NCBI GenBank assembly: GCA_965153455.1
Contig: OZ234501.1
Span: forward strand, 5,580,001-5,644,000
Source of the DNA: Sphagnum compactum
Lineage: Eukaryota; Bryophyta; Sphagnopsida; Sphagnales
Length of the DNA stretch: 64,000 nt
Reading direction: 5' to 3'
Part shown: piece after piece, positions 11,830-23,717 of the stretch
Layout of the letters: each line of letters begins with the position of its first letter
Numbering within the stretch: position 1 is the stretch's first letter
Translations under genes and position numbers: made by a program
Notes under the pieces: generated by a model
Databases searched by the model: none
What the model saw: only the letters and a program-made list of their open reading frames with translations
What the model was told of the DNA's origin: nothing

Positions 11830-12760
11830 TTATGTGGTCAAATGCGAATTTTTTCAAAAAAAATGAGAATTGTTCTAATATTTAATCAAAATTAAATATT
11901 TAATTTCTTGATAATCATAATTATGAACTAATGTTGAGTGGTTTATTAAATCAACATACCAAACAAGTGCAAGTACAAATATAAGAGCCAAAAACCATGT
12001 TGGATAGTGGTGAAAACTATGAATTTTTTTACATATGTTATTTTTTGGACATTTTAAAGTTATGTCAATCATTCTAAATTGTGCTAAATGACTAATATGA
12101 AAGTTGAGGAATTCAAATTAAAAATTCATTAAATTAAATTTTGGGTTTTGGTTTTTAAAAAGGAAGTTTGAACTTGAATAGGTGTCGCATTAAATGTGGT
12201 TAATTTTACAAAGGACTAGGTAAAGGACTATTGTAATAACATAATTTTGATGGTAAAAAAAATTTAGATGATAGCAACCTATTACCCAAGTTCAAAAAAC
12301 ACTCACAATTAAAAAGATATGGAATTTAAAATTTTTAAAAATTCTAAGTATTTTTTAAAAAATTTAAATTTTCAAGAGTCCTTTACCACATGTAAATGGT
12401 ATGTAATGTGCATGACAAATAAAACAAAGTTGTAGATTATGATATTAAAAAAAAAAACCTAAAGTAGTTAGCATATTTTGATATGATTCAATATTATGAT
12501 GAAATTTAAAGGTCAAATGTAAAATCTAGCAAAATTTACACACTTTGAAAAATTCATATTTATTCAACAATGATTAACACAAATCATGGATCTATTGGGG
12601 CTTGTTATATGTATTTTTAATAACAAGTTGCAAAAGATTTCATTCAAAAAAAATTTCATATGAAAAAGTGAGAAAAACTAAAAATGACTCACAGTCCTTT
12701 GTAAAATAATCCCATTAGCTTTTATCTATGTACTTGCACCCAAACCCCACTAGTTATTAG
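11830..12760. mobile_element. Copy 1 of a dispersed non-autonomous family (family A)
   Basis: The order of sequence words here parallels 26160-27120 and 43603-44110: AAAGGACT, then TGATGG plus an A-run, a 'TCAAAAA-CACTCA' word, AGTCCTTTACCACATGTAAATGG, then AAAGTTGTAG, and finally AGTCCTTTGTAAAAT. ATTTTACAAAGGACT (12203-12217) and AGTCCTTTGTAAAAT (12693-12707) are a perfect 15-bp inverted pair inside it. The ends of this copy were not found. No coding capacity. Confidence 0.5.
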
Positions 12761-12974
12761 GTCAATTTTTAAAGTTGATAATTGCCTTTTTTGAAAAAAT
12801 CAAATATCTGATTTTGATATATAATTGTGATTATCAAGCAATTAAATACTGTGTTCTATATATATAACTAGGGTTTTTTTTGTGACAAAATTTTGCCACA
12901 AGTTAATTGCAACTTCTACAAAGGATTTTTTGGACAAAACCCTCAAATTTGTCACATTTTGAAGTTAAAAAAAA

Positions 12975-13030
12975 CACTACAAGGAATTTGCATATTAACA
13001 ACTAGTTTTTTTGACTAATTTTTAGTCATA
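12975..13030 (+). mobile_element. Isolated CACTA-type terminus
   Basis: CACTACAAGGAATTTGCATA, followed by subterminal TTGACTAATTTTTAGTC and TAGTCGC words, resembles the left end of plant CACTA (En/Spm) elements, which begin CACTACAAGAAA. No matching ...TTGTAGTG end was found in the next 4 kb, so this may be a truncated element. Confidence 0.45.
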
Positions 13031-15632
13031 AATACCACATGTGATTACAATCTGCTCTAGTCACCTTAGACAAGTTGCATAAAGTTTTAGTCGCAAAAGA
13101 CAATATGTGGAACAATACATGGCACCAAGTTGCAATGGCATGAAGATGCGACTTATAAGAACATTTCATCCATCCAAATTAGCTTATGTGGCATTGTCAT
13201 TTTGTCATCTTAAACTTTCATTTGATTCTAAAAATTACATTATACAATTTTGCTTTTGGATATCATAGTTCTAATAATAGAATTTAATTTAAATGTGTGA
13301 TTTATAATTTATTGACATATAATATTTATAAATGGATATAAATCAATTATAATATAAATATAATAAAATATCTTATATTAATTATATTATTTCTGATGTA
13401 AAATATTAATCTTAAAATTTAAATTTAATTTTTAAATATGAATTGATGCCATATAATTAGTTGATTTTATGGAACAATAGTTTTCTTTTACTTTTACATT
13501 TATAATATATTAAGATTTAAAGTAAAATATGATTAAAGACATAAATGTTAAAATATATTATATATTTTTCACATCTCAAACCTCTATTTGATTTTTTAGA
13601 TTATATATATTTTAAAAATTATATATTATAATTATAATATATTATAATTATACCAGCAAAAATTGATTTAGATGATGTATAACTTAGTCACATATAAGGT
13701 TTTTAAATGGATCATAAATTAACCCTACTACCTAGTCTAATAGCTAGATTAATTACATAGTTTACCTAATAATTAAGTAATTAATTTATACAAGAACATT
13801 ATCACATATTAATTACCCCTACTATTTATTACTTAACTCATGTACATACTTCCTACTATATATCTTATTTAATCACTACCTATTATCTAGCTTAATTTAT
13901 AAATAGATGAATTGCATAACCTACCTAATTAATTAACTAATTAAAAAACATTATGATATATTAACATGATAAAATTTAATGTTGGAAATTCCAAATAATC
14001 GTCCATATTTACCATTGCCATGGGTCCTTTAAAGTTTAAGTTTCACAAACCTCCCAAAACCCAAATACACATTTAATGGTTAGTTCATTCAAGAAAGCTA
14101 AGTGAAAAAATTAGACCATGAAATCCAACAATTTGATTGGCCAATTCATTTTTGTTACATTTAATTTCATGTGCATTTATAACTAGGATTTAAAGTCGCA
14201 ATTGAAGTTGAATAAGATGCCACATGATGTCTAATGGTATATGAACCACATCCCAAGTTGCAAAAACAACTACATTTTCATCTATTTTGAAATGCCACTA
14301 AAAATAGATGATATATGTTCACTTTTCATCATCACTTTCATTCAAATTGACATTAGTTGCAAGTCATAGTTGCATATGCAACTAATAACCCAATCATGGG
14401 GGACTGCTTGCATAATGCAAGGAAGGCATCAGAAGACCCTAGTCAAGTCTACAACAACTATGCATTCTTGAGCAACAACTTGCATAATCCTAAATACGTA
14501 TAAGTCTATTGTAATACTAGATAAAGATTATCAAACCAAATGACGATAGAATAATTTGAACGTTAACAACTTTGGTTTTCATGCGGACTTGATAGAAGTG
14601 ATACAACCATGGAGAGATTCTTTTCCATAGAATTCAACCCTAAATAGTTGTAGGTAGCAACAGCCAGATTGAGAACCCTGGCCTTAAGTTATAAACTTAT
14701 GTGGGCTATAAGCATTTGGAATTGAAATTTGAAGTTGTAACCTAGGACTACACACAAAACTTGGGCCATGTATCTCTTGGTCGCCATTTCACAACCATAA
14801 CAACATTTGCTTCAAGTAGAAAGTGAAGCATAGTTTTTCGTGCAAACCTTATAGTTAAAGGTGTAGAGGATTAGATTAGCCATTTTGAACAACCATTTGA
14901 ACCAAACTCATGAAGGTCAGCTTGCAAAGAGACCTGAAATTTGCATAGTATAGTAGATGTTGCAATGGTAGTCTTGCATGTGATGTTAACGTACATGTCT
15001 AAAATGCAATAAGAAAAAACCACACAATTGATGAAAGGCAAGGAGGCATGACCAAAAAAACCTTTGCAGAAAATGGTTAAATCTAAGCACAAATGTTTTC
15101 CATAGAATTAGAACATTTGTTTAAAATCATTTGTGCACAAATGTAGGTTAAATCTTAGCCTAAAATGTATGCAACCCCACCAATTTGCATTTAAACCCTG
15201 TTATCTAAAAGTTGAATTACAAGGCCAACTTAATTATCCATTAGAAAGATTTATGAACTTGTTGCCCTATTAAACCCATTGGTCATTGCTGATCTAGGGG
15301 ATTGATAGTGAGTATATGTTACATTGCTATTTCATTATCAAATCCCTTAGTACAGTGACAACTTTTTAAGGTCTGAATAGAAAAATGATACATTATCAAA
15401 ATGAGTCCCATTGAACAATTCCAATATGTACAAAAGAATGTGGTCATAAGAGTCACATCTAGGTAGTATAAAAGTGGATTGTGTTACTCCAAAATTGGTC
15501 CACCCTACCATGTATCCACCCTTGACAAAGGAGCATTAGTAGGTTTTGGTGATGGCATCCTAGGCATTCATAAACAAGTGTTGGCAAAAAAAATGCATAG
15601 ACACGCACAAAGAGTCAACCAGGGAACATTGG
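13031..15632. other. Very AT-rich interval without a gene
   Basis: 13280-13960 is extremely AT-rich, with self-complementary TATAATTATAATATATTATA words near 13620-13650. Repeated GTTGCAAnnnnAACTA words around 14180-14390 may be the interior of the CACTA-type element that starts at 12975. No open frame of note. Confidence 0.4.
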
Positions 15633-15633
15633 T

Positions 15634-15800
15634 GATGGTGGCATTAATGTTGTCTTCCTCGAGAGGTGCACAAAGTGTAGGCGATGGTAGATGTTGTCTT
15701 CCTGGAAAGGCACACAAAGCATAAATGATGGCGTTGATGTCGTCTTCTTGGAAAGGTATACAAAGTGCAAGTAATGGCATCTAAGAGGGGCACACAAAGA
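15634..15800. repeat. Tandem repeat, period 44-49 bp, about 3.5 copies
   Basis: Units begin at the ATGG words near 15636, 15685, 15729 and 15774 and each carries TGTCTTCCTGGAAAGGCACACAAAG or a variant of it in part. Frames through it only reflect the repeat. Confidence 0.7.
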
Positions 15801-15825
15801 GACTTAAAGACGAAACATCCTGGGC

Positions 15826-15925
15826 TTCCTAGACCTAGACACACACAAACTCAAAAAAAGAGCATCGCGACACTCCTTGGACCTAGACACACATAAACTC
15901 AAACAAAAAACGTTGGCTTCCTTTA
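15826..15925. repeat. Tandem duplication, period 48 bp
   Basis: The word ACCTAGACACACA plus AAACTCAAA occurs at 15833 and again at 15881. It adjoins the previous repeat and has nearly the same period but a different sequence. Confidence 0.6.
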
Positions 15926-16053
15926 GGAGAGACAAACATTAGAGAGGGAATAGAGACAAAGAAGGAAAAATCAAAACAAACCTAAAGGAGAAAGATGAAC
16001 GAAAGGGAAGCAAGGAGAGGTCTAAACTTTAGAGAGAACTGCAACAACAACAC

Positions 16054-16335
16054 CACAACATTTTTCTCTCAAATACAAGGAGAGAACTGCAGATTGCCCC
16101 AAGTGGTGTCATTGGGGTCATTGATATTAAGGTATTAGGTTTGCGGTCGCAATGTTCTTCTCTCAAATCCAAGGAGAGAATTGTAGATTACCCCAAGTGG
16201 TGTCATCAGGGTTGTTGATCTTAAGGTATTAGGTTTGCCATCACAACATTCTTTTTTCAAATCTAGGAAGAGAATTGTAGATTACCCCAAGTGGTGTCAT
16301 CAGGGTCATCGATTTTAGGGAATTAGGTTATTGTT
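16054..16335. repeat. 94-bp tandem repeat, three copies
   Basis: CCCCAAGTGGTGTCAT occurs at 16097, 16191 and 16285, exactly 94 bp apart, each followed by TTAAGGTATTAGG or a variant and preceded by CAAATCCAAGGAGAGAA. Copies 2 and 3 are closer to each other than to copy 1. Confidence 0.85.
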
Positions 16336-17815
16336 TAGAAGATCCCTAATTCAAAACATTAAACACCCCAATGATTGTGCAGCTACTATTGCAAATATTT
16401 GGGCTTATTATAAGGTTTTAAAAAATTTGAGTGGTAATAAAAAAGAGTCTCCACTTAATTAAATTATTAATCTCATGTTTATAAGGGGATAGGTGTCCTT
16501 GAATAAGGTTTCAAATTTTTGTTCATAGGTAGTAAAATGCATGAAAACAAGAGTTTAATGTGTTCTGTCCAACTTTTTCCAAACAACAAGACCCTCCTCA
16601 CTTTGGGGGGTCATAACTTTGTCATTTGGATTCAGAATCAAGCGCTATAAAGGCCCAGTGGTGCTATGGTTGAAGGGACATCTAAACTCTTGGAAGACCT
16701 ATTGCAAAAAATGCACGGTTACTAAACTCCAGGAGATTTAGCTCTTAAGTGTTCGCTCACTGGCCTTTCTACCCTATTTACTTTTTTGCAACCCACCCAT
16801 AAACTGAAACTGGGACAGCAACTAGGTGGGGGACTACTAATAGCCAACCATCTGGACCAAACATTATGATAGGCCAATTAGAAACATTGAGCAGTAGTCA
16901 GATCATATTTATTACACTCTTGTGTGTAGGTGCACATGGGTGCTGCGGCTTTCACCAGCCACAGCAAAATTTTGCAAGTATGTTAATCCAAAACCATTTT
17001 CCTGAGCCAAACCGGCATATTTTGACTTTTCTCCATCCTTTACTGTGCAGGATCACATAAGGAGCACAGCTGGACACGCTCTTATAAAACTGCCCACCCC
17101 AACCGGTGACACTGTACCGTGTGCTGCTGTCAGTTTCAGCACCCCAAGTTGTGGAAACAATTATTTTTGGAGTGTCAAGGCATTTTCTCATCTCACTTTT
17201 TGTCTTCCAGTTTTTCCATGCACAGGAAGTGTAGGAATTTTGGACAATTTCAAGGCAAGTTAATGAAAAAGACGAGGCTTTGAGGTAAAGAAGGAAGGAG
17301 AGAACCAAGAATTTTGTTTTCATTACTAGGCAAAGTCAAAGTAGAATTATCAAGTGGAATATGTATCGAATCTGACATCAACGTGTTGTATTAGAACAAG
17401 TTGTTGATGTTCGTGGTATGCAGCACACGAGAAGCGACTGATCGATCGATCGGCGGCGATGATAACGCTAGCTTGCTACGTGGGTGGGTCGGTTTTTGGC
17501 CATGGAATATTCATCATCACTGGCGGGCGGAGCGGAGGGTATAAGCGGCGGCGTCGTGGACAGATCGATGTCGTTAAGAGACTTAGCAAATTTCCTGCAA
17601 CAAGATTGAAGCTCGAGAACAGCAATTTCCGCCCTAGATAACCGGAATGCAGCTGGTCATCGCGTCGACTAATTAATTCTAGACTTTTCGGAGGGGGGAA
17701 AAAATTAGTAGTCAAGGTAGAGAGGAAAGCACCGACCATGGAAAAAGATTTTATTGTCAAAGACAAGGAAAACGAGAGGACACTTTCTTCAGATTTTACG
17801 GAAAAAAGAAGCAAA
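16336..17815. other. Interval without a supported gene; GC content rises toward the right
   Basis: From about 16900 the base composition becomes less AT-rich. A 123-codon minus-strand frame at 16952-17323 has a hydrophobic N-terminus but no recognisable domain, no support from neighbours, and overlaps other frames; I do not call it. Confidence 0.35.
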
Positions 17816-17839
17816 CCCCCCCCCCCCCCCCCCCCCCCC
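17816..17839. repeat. Homopolymer of 24 C
   Basis: Twenty-four consecutive C, followed by a C/T-rich run to about 17852. It generates the Pro-rich and Gly-rich spurious frames around it. Confidence 0.95.
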
Positions 17840-18042
17840 TCCTTCCCCTCCCAAGAAGAAAACAACTGCTGCACCGACCGACCACGGAAAGTGCGTCCAA
17901 ATTACAAACAAAACAACAAGCTACCACTTTTTAGTGATTCATTCAGTCCAAAGATAAATATTGTGATCAGCACATCGTGTTACAGCACATAATTACTTTG
18001 AGAGGAAAAGAATTCTCGACCCAATCACTCGCCTACGAGAAT

Positions 18043-18201
18043 GTGATTTTATTGTCTCTGCCCTACAAGGTTGAGACGTCGTGATGCATCCCGAAACGGG
18101 GCCAGAGTTTGGTAATCCTAGGTGATTTTATTGGCTTTGCCCTTCAGGGTAGAGACATTGTGATGAATCCAGAGTTTCGTATTCCTACGTTCTAGGGTCA
18201 T
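18043..18201. repeat. Tandem duplication, period about 79 bp
   Basis: GTGATTTTATTG, followed by a GCCCT...AGGnnGAGAC word, starts at 18043 and again at 18122. The two copies differ at many positions. Confidence 0.6.
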
Positions 18202-19636
18202 GTGGAGTCCACTGTAGAAACATGTTTGGCATAACTGAAGTATGGACTCCACTTGAGCTTCACAATGCTAACGCAGGACGCTTAAATCCCCCATACTAAC
18301 TTTGTGTCTGTGGCCCCATGTCAGTGCTAACCACCATGTCTTTCCAAGTTAGTATGTTGAATTTTAATCATCCATATGAATGTTTAACGGGCAGAGCCAT
18401 TCTGCGATGAACAGATTAACAAATAATCATCTAGTTTGTGATTGACCTTGAACTGTGTTCATCCTTTTTGGTAGCCTAGGGACAGTGATGACAATTGTAG
18501 GACAAGTCGTGCCTGCAATGTTTAAGGATCATTTAGATTTGTACCGATCAGCTGTGGCGCCATTGAGCTGCTAGCGAACTCTTTTCTAGACAAGCAGCTT
18601 CGACTTGCAGGAAAAGTTTCGAGATCTCAGCTGTGCATGTGAATGAATGGGAGATTGGTTACTGTTGGGCCTGCAGACCTCATGCATAGCAGAAGAAGAA
18701 CTAGTACTCACAATATTGTTGCCTGGGCCATTCACCATGGAGCCATGTACTGCATGTTGTCCATCACGCAAGGTCTGATGGCTCGACGTGTAAAGGCCAT
18801 GCACCTGTTGACAGTTTAGAAATCCACTTTCCAAGTTGCGATCATGCATCTGTCGACAAACAATAGTAGAGCGAGGTCGAACAAATTCATATGAATTTCT
18901 ATAGCTAGCTAGCTGGAGCCTGGAACATGATGATCTGCGCAGGACTTGAGATGAACCTGTCAGCCGATATGCAGATCACTGCTGCAGAACTTTTCGACGA
19001 GCTGAAATAGTAATAGTTCGACTGATGCCATGGACATGGGATTGCGCATTTAACCCACTCAATGTGTTCCTTGAAGGCCCGGAACAACCCTGCGCCTGCA
19101 CAGAGAAATAAAGAAGCCAATTTTTGTTCGGGGGGGGAGGGGGGGAATTTTCACCAGTCGAATTTGCTACCATAAGCTTAAGAAAGGGTAGGTTTGAATC
19201 ACATATTTCCAACTGAATTTAAGAAGATGGAGCAGCTACTGCGCCAAGACTGATAACCATGTCCAGCATAATCCTGACTTCTGAAAAAACCTTTGCATCT
19301 TATAACCTAGGCGTCTAAAATCTCGTCTCGGAGTGAGTGGGTCATCACAGAATCGATTCAATCTTCTCCCACTTTTGAGCATCACGAGATAATTACTGTT
19401 GGGAAGATTAGAAATTTTGGATGCAGTTCTGAGCATCACTGGACTCCACCTACAAGCAGCTGCTGTTCTAGCTGTTAAGATACTAAGTAGCAGCTTGCAC
19501 CTCATGAGACAGTAAAAGACGCTTCCGTGCAGCACCGCAAACATATACGACCTAGCTACTGAGTAAGTACTCTCTCGCGAAGAAATACTCTTCCAGCTCT
19601 AAGTACGGACCGCAACTGCAGCAACCAACAGGCTTG
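18202..19636 (-). other. 3' flank of the DREB gene
   Basis: Lies downstream of the DREB stop on the minus strand. No recognisable protein. Short minus-strand frames (18586-18849, 18905-19212) have no known motif and could be 3' UTR or intergenic DNA. A G-rich run (19130-19145) and a few AATAAA-like words farther down are seen, but I cannot place a polyadenylation site. Confidence 0.35.
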
Positions 19637-20818
19637 CTAATAGCTCCATAAGTCAGAGTCCCAGCCAGCTGATGCAGATTCTTCATCACTGCTCTGCTGG
19701 GTGTTGCCTGCTGCGTTGTGGCCAGTGGAGCGAGGAGGTGGGAGTCCCATGCCGTCATACATGCTTGATAGCACATTGAACATGTCGAACATGAGGTCTT
19801 CATCTACGTACTCATGCATTGAATATACCTGATCGCCTGCAGCGTCCTCGACCACCCCTGCCTGATGAGCTTGGGGCATGGATCCACTACTAGAGCTGCT
19901 TCCCCCAACTGTACAAGTATTCTCTTGACCGGCTTCAGTCCCGTGAACTGCATCACGCGAACTCATGTAGCTGGCCACAGTATTGTTCTCCGTTTGTGAC
20001 GTTTCGTCAGACGCTTGAGGTACTTCGGTAGTGTCCAAGGAGAGTATTGGCGTCTGAGTCCAGGATCTCCCAGACGGCACGTCAGAAGCCTCAGCCGCAG
20101 CAGGCGTTGACCTGGAGCCTCGAGGAGAGCTTTTGGAGACTCGAATATTACGAGCTGGTTGTTTTCTTTCAACCCTTGAAGCATTGCCAGTTTCTGACAT
20201 CGGCTGCAGCAGCTCCAATGAACCAGGCTCACCCGCTGTGCCACTTCTCTGAGCCTGTTGTGGGCTGACAGGCGGCGATGGAGGAATGTTGGCGGCAGCT
20301 GCTGCAGCAGCTTGGATGGCCTTATCTGAGAGATCGACCGGGCGGGGTAGCGAGTGTGCGGATTCCGGAAAATTGAGAAGAGCAGCTGGTCCTCTGAGGG
20401 CCAAGGCAGCTGCGTCGTAAGCTCGCGCGGCCATGTCCGCCGTCGCAAAGGATCCAAGCCAGATTCGCGTCTTCTTCTTCGGACTTCGGATTTCTGTCAC
20501 CCAAATACCCCAAGGCCTCTTCCGCACTCCTCTGTACAGTGGATGCCGAGTGTCCTTCGCGGCACTAACTTGTTTGGTGCGCTTTCGTGTATCTGTGAAG
20601 TTCTGCTGGGGTGAGCAGCTACTTGCCTCCACCTCGGCCTGCTTGCCAGAATTCAACTCATCTGATCTCGATGCCGGCGACTCTTCGTCTTTTGTCGAGC
20701 TGGGTTCTTGGGAGGAGCTGCCAGGATCCCAATCTTCTGGGCCCAAACCTGCTGCTGATTCCTGCACGCATCCTGCATCAGCCCCAGAGTGCGATAGCGG
20801 ACTCGTGGCATCCTCCAT
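19637..20818 (-). CDS. DREB-type AP2/ERF transcription factor (A-1/A-4-like)
   Basis: A 393-residue intronless nuclear DNA-binding protein, expected to bind DRE/CRT-type promoter elements. Seen: an acidic Ser-rich N-terminus; a basic patch RKRTKQ (residues 78-83) that could be a nuclear signal; KDTRHP just before the domain; and one AP2 domain (about 94-152) with [30 protein letters not shown] and LNFP. The Val of WVTEIR is the DREB-defining position 14, while position 19 is Ser instead of Glu. After it come an Ala run ([12 protein letters not shown], 165-176) and Ser/Pro/Gln-rich linkers. Near the end [19 protein letters not shown] and a final LWSY match C-terminal motifs of the CBF/DREB1 and TINY/A-4 groups, where this region activates transcription. 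The start is the first Met of the open frame. It sits alone in a GC-richer island. Subgroup placement is inference; target genes and stress responsiveness are not shown by the sequence. Confidence 0.93.
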   Translation of the reverse strand: MEDATSPLSHSGADAGCVQESAAGLGPEDWDPGSSSQEPSSTKDEESPASRSDELNSGKQAEVEASSCSPQQNFTDTRKRTKQVSAAKDTRHPLYRGVRKRPWGIWVTEIRSPKKKTRIWLGSFATADMAARAYDAAALALRGPAALLNFPESAHSLPRPVDLSDKAIQAAAAAAANIPPSPPVSPQQAQRSGTAGEPGSLELLQPMSETGNASRVERKQPARNIRVSKSSPRGSRSTPAAAEASDVPSGRSWTQTPILSLDTTEVPQASDETSQTENNTVASYMSSRDAVHGTEAGQENTCTVGGSSSSSGSMPQAHQAGVVEDAAGDQVYSMHEYVDEDLMFDMFNVLSSMYDGMGLPPPRSTGHNAAGNTQQSSDEESASAGWDSDLWSY

Positions 20819-22240
20819 CTCACTGTCAGAGTTCCCGGCTCGATCCTTCTGGCTCCTTCCCGGTGACGTTGAGAACGGCGAAAGTTTTCCGATTCCTGTT
20901 CTGGGACGCCATCCCCACCCCGTCCGTCAGCGTATGACAACTTCCCACCCCACCACGCAAGTGCAGCTTTCGATGTGCCGACGACGAAAGATTAACTGCC
21001 CCTGCAGCGACTACTCCTCCTCCTCCTGACCCACACCGACTCCCTGTCCTCGCCGGCACAGCAATCTGCGGCGACGATATCTTCTCCACCATCCCTCTAG
21101 CTCTGATCTTTCACCGGCTGGCGTCATTATTCATCTTCAGACTCTGCACTCTTCGCGGCGGCAACGGCGCCCGGTCAATAGCCTACGCTTTTGGTCATCC
21201 AGTACTTTGGATTCTACGACAGCAAATACAGGAGGTGTGACAGTACAGAACATGTCAAGCAGACGTAGACCGACGTTGAGGGGAAATCAGAATGGGGACG
21301 GACTATCGCGGTGACGTGAATCATGGCGATGCGGGAAGAAACAAGAACGAACCTCTGTGGAAAATCCTCGATCTAGAGGGAAGAACACTTAAAGAATGTG
21401 CTACTAGGAATTCCAAACCACAACTCGACGTTGCAACCACAACCCGACGTGGTAACAAAAACCAGTCAGCATGGACGAACTGACGAGAAGACCAGCTCCA
21501 TGTACACACAAACACGAATAGCTGCTCAAGGCTTTCTGCAATCGGCTTTATAGTCCTGAATATTTTCTCGTGGAATTCTCAAGCATAGTCCGACGTTAGG
21601 TCTGTAAAACCGTGATCCTCGTCGAAGGGTAAACGGATTCGTGAAGTGCCCGAGATAAGGCAGTCGATCAATCATGCAATCCGCCACACGTACAACTTCG
21701 TATTGCTCACCGTGGAGAGGGACGTCCGATCCAGATGGCACCTTTCAAGCACCCTCGACGACAAGAAGGTTTCTTGATCGATCCGCAAATATAACATATG
21801 GTGCTTTTCAATGAACTCTCCGGCAGAAGTAGGTGTAGCAAGATATTCCAGAAGCTAGAGGATTTAACGTACCCCGCGAATGGCCTTGGAACAGAAATCC
21901 TAGGCAAATCAGTGATCAGTTGATCTTCACCAAACAGGGAACAAGGCGAGCCTAGCTAGTTGTACGAAGCTACTGCGAGAGCTCTCTGGATCAGCAGCAG
22001 CTTGATGAACTCGTTTCCAAGTTTGTTTGGCCGGAGACGCAGCTGATGAACGAGTAAGTAGTAATTTGTGGAAGTTGCAAAAGAACTCCAACGTCCGGAA
22101 AAGGTACTGGTGATATGATTCGGATGTCGCACTGAAAGGGTGAGTTAGCTGCCATGATCAGTCCCGTTGCACAGAGAGAGAGACAGAGGCATAGAGAGAG
22201 AGAGAGAGAGATTGCGACCAAGACCGAGAAATAGAAGCTC
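20819..22240 (-). promoter_or_regulatory. Upstream region of the DREB gene (leader and probable promoter)
   Basis: GC-rich and C/T-rich on the coding strand close to the start codon, then less so. A GA/CT microsatellite lies at 22193-22210. Several overlapping frames on both strands (for example 20433-21029 and 20826-21092) look like by-products of high GC. I could not fix a TATA box or transcription start, so the role is inferred from position only. Confidence 0.4.
22193..22210. repeat. (AG)9 microsatellite
   Basis: Reads as CT repeats on the DREB coding strand, about 1.4 kb upstream of its ATG. Pyrimidine repeats are common in plant leaders and core promoters, but the distance leaves this open. 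Confidence 0.9.
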
Positions 22241-23717
22241 ATGAAAAATGGGACCCGTTTGTTGGATTATATTCTAGTGAGCTAGATGGTGAATATTCTA
22301 GCAGGTGGAGAGAATGAACAGAAATCGAAAACCCGCAGATTTTGCAATTTCACTTGACGACAGTTCACGACACTGACTGTGAGTGAGTGTACTGGAATTG
22401 ACCGGATTTCAAGTCGGAGGATAAGCTAGCTAGACGTGGGAGGGAGTATGGTATGGCATCAGGGAATGTACAAGAGTGTACTCAAGAGCAGCTGCCGGAG
22501 ATGACGAAGAATCTTTGTTACCCAAGAGGAGCAGCAGCTCCAACTGTCCGCCTGGTACCTTACTCTCCGCCTGTCTTTCTCAGTCCGTCCCATACTATCC
22601 TTGTTCCCCAAAATCCGAACCCCAGCTCGGGAAGTCAGGCAAGTTGGCCACCAAAAAAACACCCCTTCCCCCACACACTTCCCCCTAACCGCAAAAGAAA
22701 AACCAAAAAAAAAAGCCACCTTCCAGCTCGATGTTGCTTGACTCAACACAACATCCAAGATTGCAGCTACCGCTATTCCTGGGTACTACCTTAAATAACA
22801 ACATGCTCCGGACGCTTATAACTTAGTTCTCATCTTACAATTTCTAGAGCTAAGTCCGTCGACTACCCGGCCTGGAAGCATCCCAAAAAACAGATCAACC
22901 GCGAGAGCTTCAAAAGAGGTACCCAGAGAATAGTCTTCTTGCTCTGATCTTCACTAAATCGAGTACTACGTATTATCGTTACTTTTCCAGTATAAGCCAC
23001 CAAAGTAGTCTAGAAGGAAAAGACCCCCAAAGGAAGAAGAAGAAGACGCACATCGCGGCCTCCCGACGACGACGTGTGCAACTTAAACGTTCCCCCCCCC
23101 CCTCCCCCCCAAAAAGCCAGGCAAAACCCTAAAAAAAAAAGAAAGAAAAAGAAAAAGAAAGGAGAGGAAATATTCAAGAGTTCTCGCGCGGAAACAGTTT
23201 AATTTTAGGACTGAATTTCCCACCGAGTCGACGATGGTCAAGTAATTGCATGCTACAAAGAGAGCGCACCAAATTAGAAATAATATTTAAATACTAGTGT
23301 TGACGACTTGAGTATCTTTCATGTTACCATCTAGTAAATTATGACAACTGAGATTTCCATTTACAAGGTGTATGGAACTTCAATCACCGCCAAACAATAT
23401 GGGATCAAAAATTTGACACGTCAGTGAGAGCGTCTTTGGGAACATTTTTAGAGCTTGGGGAACACGTTGGGAACCAAGAGAAAAACAAAATTGCTGCAAC
23501 TGGCGAACTGCGGATCCGTCATCTCACTCCCTGACGCACACTACTGACGTCATGTATCTAAGTATAGTGAGACGACATGCACGGGTACATAGACATCTTC
23601 CCTGCTACATACAGCAGCTATTGTGTCCGGAGATGTGTCTTAATTAAATTTCCAGTTACAACTAAATTTCTTCTTTTGCATTTTAACCAAATGCTGGCTG
23701 CATGTGTACCCGCTTCC
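22241..23717. other. Interval without a supported gene; C-rich and A-rich runs
   Basis: GC-richer DNA continuing from the DREB upstream region. 23092-23109 is a C-run broken by one T, followed by an A-rich and GAAAGAAA-rich stretch (23110-23170). Frames at 22453-22794 have no recognisable domain. From about 23280 the sequence reverts to the AT-rich background. Confidence 0.4.

Noticed and set aside
12975-14400. Full CACTA element starting at 12975
   Set aside because: No matching GTAGTG end found; only the single terminus is reported.
16952-17323. 123-codon minus-strand frame with a hydrophobic start
   Set aside because: No domain, no homology recognised, overlapped by a plus-strand frame; long enough to arise by chance in this composition.
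17476-17874. Gly-rich minus-strand frame and Pro-rich plus-strand frames
   Set aside because: They are created by the 24-C homopolymer and have no other support.
20433-21029. 198-codon plus-strand frame opposite the DREB gene
   Set aside because: Antisense shadow of a GC-rich coding region; the AP2 frame on the minus strand explains it.
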